Origin: Spirochaetota bacterium
GTDB lineage: Bacteria > Spirochaetota > UBA4802 > JAFGJZ01
DNA length: 7,036 nt
Direction of reading: 5' to 3'
NCBI GenBank assembly: GCA_022704645.1
Contig: JAKJGA010000086.1
Location: 1 to 7,036, forward strand
In this document: in pieces, positions 4,507-7,036 of the stretch
How the letters are laid out: every line of letters begins with the position of its first letter
Numbering within the stretch: position 1 is the stretch's first letter
Translations under genes and position numbers: made by a program
The notes under the pieces: generated by a model
Database searches by the model: none
What the model saw: only the letters and a program-made list of their open reading frames with translations
What the model was told of the DNA's origin: nothing

Positions 4507-5880
4507 ATGAATATTGAGAATATCAATGAACTGATAAAGAAAATTCAATCACTCGGTGTTGAAGTTTTGTCGGATGTTTCTGAATACGAAAAAGACAAAA
4601 CTCCTTCGCTCACCGGAAAAGCATTCTTTACGATCGTGCCTCGTGATGCGGATGAACTTTCAGAAGCATTAAAGATTTTATTTGCGCAAAAAATTCCTTT
4701 GTTTGCGAGGGGCGGCGGAACGGGAGTTACCGGAGGTGCTGTTCCTTTTGACGGAGCCGTTGTTTCGTTTGCAAAAATGAACCGTATAATTGAGCTCGAC
4801 GTAAATAATATGACAATTACAGTAGAGCCGGGAGTCATCACCGCAGATATAAATAAAGCCGCTTCAGAAAAAAAACTGTTTTATCCGCCGGATCCCGCTT
4901 CACTTAATGAATGCACAATCGGCGGTAATGTTTCAGTAAGTGCGGGCGGACCGCATGCCGTAAAATACGGCACAACTAAAGATTATGTTCTTGGTATGGA
5001 ATTCGTAACTGTTGACGGCAGAAAAATGCATTGGGGAGCTAAGACAGTTAAGAACTCGGCAGGGTTCTCTCTTGGTCAGCTGATTGTCGGCAGTGAGGGT
5101 ACTCTTGCATTTGTTACAAAACTGATTTTGAAACTTGTTCCGGCGCCACAGTACTCATGTGATATTCTCGTGTCGTTCAGTTCGATTGAATCCGCGGTAT
5201 CGTGTGTAAATAAAATTCTTCTCGGCAGAATTTCTCCGGCTGCACTTGAATTTATTGATAAAAGCGCTGCGTCATTTGTCGCAAGGCATTTCCCGGATGA
5301 TGTATATTTCCCTAACGCCGGTGCGCTTCTTTTGATAAGACTCGATTCAATGAATACTTCCGATCTTGAGTATCAGTACGGACTTCTTTCTGAAATTCTG
5401 AAAATGAATGCAGAAGATTTTGTCCGGGCGGATGATGAGGCTACGAAGGAAAAGATATGGAATTCGCGCAGAAAAATCAGAACATCTATTGAAAAAGAAT
5501 CGCCGGTATTTTTTGCAGAGGATCCCGCACTGCCGCGCGCGGTAATCGCAGAATTTATAGCAAAAGTAAATTCTTCTCTGCGCGAAATGAACGTGGGGGC
5601 GGTATTTTTCGGACATGCCGGTGACGGAAATATTCACATCAATATTCTAAAGGGCGGCATGGATGATATTGAATGGAATAAAATGAAGCCCGAAATCCGC
5701 CGGATGATTTATACTTATGCGATAGAAATGGGCGGAGTGATTACCGGTGAACACGGAGTAGGTTATACAAGAAAGGAATACATGAAACTTATGTATTCGT
5801 CTGATGAAATGGAATTGATGCGTAATATTAAAACGGCTTTTGATCCGTATAATCTTCTTAATCCAGGGAAGATTTTTTAG
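4507..5880 (+). CDS. glcD: FAD-linked oxidase, GlcD type (glycolate / D-2-hydroxyacid dehydrogenase)
   Basis: This 457-residue flavoprotein belongs to the VAO/PCMH superfamily and is close to the usual GlcD length. The N-terminal FAD-binding half (about 35-212) shows PLFARGGGTGVTGGAV (64-79), VEPGV (106-110), YPPDPAS (126-132), IGGNVSVSAGGPHAVKYG (138-155), NSAGFSLGQLIVGSEGTLA (183-201). The C-terminal FAD-oxidase half has W318-x-x-R321 (likely substrate-carboxylate contact), FFGHAGDGNIHINI (367-380) with H370 and H377 as likely metal ligands, and GEHGVG (414-419) with E415/H416. It ends FDPYNLLNPGKIF, typical of a complete family member. It would oxidise a D-2-hydroxy acid (glycolate, D-lactate or D-2-hydroxyglutarate) and pass electrons to a quinone or iron-sulfur partner. 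No glcE or glcF (iron-sulfur partner) gene is in the window, so the substrate and acceptor are open. The start ATG has only weak purines (GTGAG, 13 nt away), so leader length and start are less certain than for its neighbours. Confidence 0.9.
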   Translation: MNIENINELIKKIQSLGVEVLSDVSEYEKDKTPSLTGKAFFTIVPRDADELSEALKILFAQKIPLFARGGGTGVTGGAVPFDGAVVSFAKMNRIIELDVNNMTITVEPGVITADINKAASEKKLFYPPDPASLNECTIGGNVSVSAGGPHAVKYGTTKDYVLGMEFVTVDGRKMHWGAKTVKNSAGFSLGQLIVGSEGTLAFVTKLILKLVPAPQYSCDILVSFSSIESAVSCVNKILLGRISPAALEFIDKSAASFVARHFPDDVYFPNAGALLLIRLDSMNTSDLEYQYGLLSEILKMNAEDFVRADDEATKEKIWNSRRKIRTSIEKESPVFFAEDPALPRAVIAEFIAKVNSSLREMNVGAVFFGHAGDGNIHINILKGGMDDIEWNKMKPEIRRMIYTYAIEMGGVITGEHGVGYTRKEYMKLMYSSDEMELMRNIKTAFDPYNLLNPGKIF

Positions 5881-5904
5881 CAGTTTGCGGATAGGGCAAA
5901 CTGC
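5880..5904. terminator. Hairpin between convergent glcD and FecR genes
   Basis: GCAGTTTGC (5880-5888) and GCAAACTGC (5896-5904) form a perfect 9-bp stem with a 7-nt loop, starting at the last base of the glcD stop and ending 7 bp before the FecR gene stop. It is symmetrical and so could serve both genes. The following T-run on either strand is poor (TATGTTATTTC on the plus strand), so it is not a textbook intrinsic terminator and may act as an RNA 3'-end stabiliser or Rho-assisted stop. Confidence 0.45.
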
Positions 5905-5911
5905 CGGTATG

Positions 5912-6973
5912 TTATTTCAGTTTTCCGTTTTCCGGATTGATCTCGCGTTTTTTACCTTTGATTGTAAGAGTCAGACTGTTGCCTTCTTCGGTAAGATTGC
6001 CGTCTGATTCAACAGCTTTGTCCCAAAGAAGGACTCCGTTGTCGTCCATTGCGACTATTCTTTCTTTGGATGCGATAAAAACCTTGCCTGATTTTTTTAC
6101 AGGCTGTGCCGCCAATTCACCTTCCCATTCAACTCGGCCTTTTTTGATAATGTAAATATCCTTGTCTGTCAGATATACTCTTCCTGCAGCATCGGAGGGT
6201 TTGCTGAGTGTAATTGCCTTTTTTATCGCCGCGACAACTTTAACAGGTTTATTTTCAACTTTTATCAGCTCAGATTTATCAAAAGCAAAATCGGCAACAG
6301 CGAATTTTTTAATATCTTTGGCTCCGATCGCAAGAGCCGAGATGTTTTTGGATATAACGTCTTTTGCCGGTGAAGATTTGAGTCCGTCAGAGACAGCCTG
6401 TTCCGCCTTATCGGCTTCTTCTTTCGTAATAACAGCGCTTTCTTTTTCTTCAAGAGGGGTAATGTTTTCCATGATTTCGTCGATTTTATTATCTAGGGAA
6501 GGCGCTCTTCTCACTACTTTAACCTTTCCGTCATAAACATTGATGCGGGTTGTCTTCTTTATGTCGGTTTCAACAGTAAACTGGGTTCCGCGTACAGCGG
6601 CAACGGCAGTCGGAGTTTTAACAATAAATGATTCATCTTTAAGAAGCTTTTTGGGTTTGCACAAAAGTTTACCCTGATCGAGTCCGAAAACAGTGTTCTC
6701 GTTTCCGTCTGTGAAATTCATTTTGCTGAATTTCATTACGGATTTTTCTTTAATTCTGATAATGGAACCCCCGCATCTGACATCACAGGAAGAGGAGCTT
6801 CCGGTAGTGACGATATCTCCTTCAAGTATTTCCTCTCCGATTGCAAGCTGAATCCCGTTGCGGGATACGTCACCGATTACGAACGAAACTGCAACCGCGA
6901 AGTCTTCTTCTTTTTTTGTGCACGAAGAAAAAACAGTAACGGCGAAAATTACCGATAATAATAAGTATTTCAT
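5912..6973 (-). CDS. FecR-domain lipoprotein with partial PQQ/propeller-like tail
   Basis: This 353-residue protein starts with a lipoprotein signal: MKYLLLSVIFAVTVFSSC, lipidated on C18, with a relaxed lipobox (F at -3). Threonine follows the cysteine, so there is no Asp retention signal of the E. coli type. A FecR domain spans about 26-155: repeated G-x-V/GD-x-V strands, LAIGEEILEGDIVTTGSSS (43-61), IRIKEKSVMKFS (72-83), and the signature TPTAVAAVRGTQFTV (120-134). A Lys/Glu-rich linker (160-215) follows, and the C-terminus (about 264-353) has propeller-like strands (KKGRVEWEG, GKVFIASKERIVAMDDNGVLLW). The start is ATG at 6973-6971, not TTG at 6991: AGAGGG (6984-6979) is 5 nt upstream and the signal peptide begins there. 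FecR domains in sigma regulation span the inner membrane; this one is a lipoprotein with no visible sigma factor or TonB receptor, so a structural or binding role in the envelope is more likely. Function is not known. Confidence 0.85.
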   Translation of the reverse strand: MKYLLLSVIFAVTVFSSCTKKEEDFAVAVSFVIGDVSRNGIQLAIGEEILEGDIVTTGSSSSCDVRCGGSIIRIKEKSVMKFSKMNFTDGNENTVFGLDQGKLLCKPKKLLKDESFIVKTPTAVAAVRGTQFTVETDIKKTTRINVYDGKVKVVRRAPSLDNKIDEIMENITPLEEKESAVITKEEADKAEQAVSDGLKSSPAKDVISKNISALAIGAKDIKKFAVADFAFDKSELIKVENKPVKVVAAIKKAITLSKPSDAAGRVYLTDKDIYIIKKGRVEWEGELAAQPVKKSGKVFIASKERIVAMDDNGVLLWDKAVESDGNLTEEGNSLTLTIKGKKREINPENGKLK

Positions 6974-6997
6974 AATATCCCTCTCAAACAAGTCATC

Positions 6998-7023
6998 ATA
7001 ATACCTTAGCTGATAAAAATCAA
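6998..7023 (-). promoter_or_regulatory. Possible promoter of the FecR lipoprotein gene
   Basis: On the minus strand TATTAT (7003-6998) lies about 25 bp before the ATG, with TTGATT (7023-7018) upstream. The spacing of 14 bp is short, and other -35 registers (15-17 bp) match poorly. Transcription would start near 6991, just before the AGAGGG ribosome site. The window ends 13 bp further on, so any operator beyond that is not visible. Confidence 0.3.
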
Positions 7024-7036
7024 ATAGTTTTAATGA

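Noticed and set aside
4545..4841. Antisense open frames inside glcD, and similar frames inside the kinase, response regulator and FecR genes
   Set aside because: They lie wholly within strongly supported genes, have no family motifs or ribosome sites, and are shadows of the coding frame.
6974..6991. TTG at 6991 as start of the FecR protein
   Set aside because: It would place charged residues before the signal peptide and ignores the AGAGGG site 5 nt before ATG 6973.

Overview
The window (7,036 bp, roughly 40% G+C by eye) looks like ordinary chromosomal DNA from a Gram-negative (diderm) bacterium. Pointers are purine-rich Shine-Dalgarno sites, an N-acetylglutamate kinase of the arginine-sensitive type, and a lipoprotein with a loose lipobox (V-F-S-S-C). 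Loose lipoboxes and FecR-domain lipoproteins are common in spirochaetes, so that phylum is possible, but nothing here proves it. No rRNA, tRNA, CRISPR array, transposase or phage gene was seen, and there is no gene-free stretch over 300 bp.

Layout. Bases 1-1214 (+) hold the 3' part of a hybrid histidine kinase (PAS tail, HisKA, HATPase, receiver) whose beginning lies outside the window. Bases 1275-2017 (+) hold a two-gene HepT/MntA (HEPN-MNT, type VII) toxin-antitoxin module with a 4-bp overlap. Bases 2085-2537 (+) encode a small TerB-fold protein, and 2597-2986 (+) a stand-alone receiver-domain response regulator with its own good sigma70-type promoter. Convergent to these, 4401-2994 (-) hold a GNAT acetyltransferase followed by argB. 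Divergent from the GNAT gene, 4507-5880 (+) encodes a GlcD-type FAD-linked oxidase. It converges on a FecR-domain lipoprotein gene (6973-5912, -), with a 9-bp-stem hairpin between the two stops.

How they fit together. The kinase and the lone receiver could share a phosphorelay, but only proximity suggests it. HepT is the predicted HEPN RNase. MntA is the predicted nucleotidyltransferase that silences it by AMPylating the tyrosine in the R-x4-H-x-Y motif. The GNAT-argB pair may be one transcript, though argB also has a possible promoter and a palindrome just upstream. GlcD would oxidise a D-2-hydroxy acid at the membrane or in the cytoplasm. The FecR lipoprotein would sit on the periplasmic face of an envelope membrane.

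I found no clearly new multi-gene system. The observations most worth following are the intact HepT/MntA motifs with weak start codons, a CCTCCT/AGGAGG pair that places an anti-Shine-Dalgarno inside the response-regulator promoter, a 12-bp direct repeat in the divergent GNAT/glcD region, a palindrome before argB, and the FecR protein's partial propeller-like tail.
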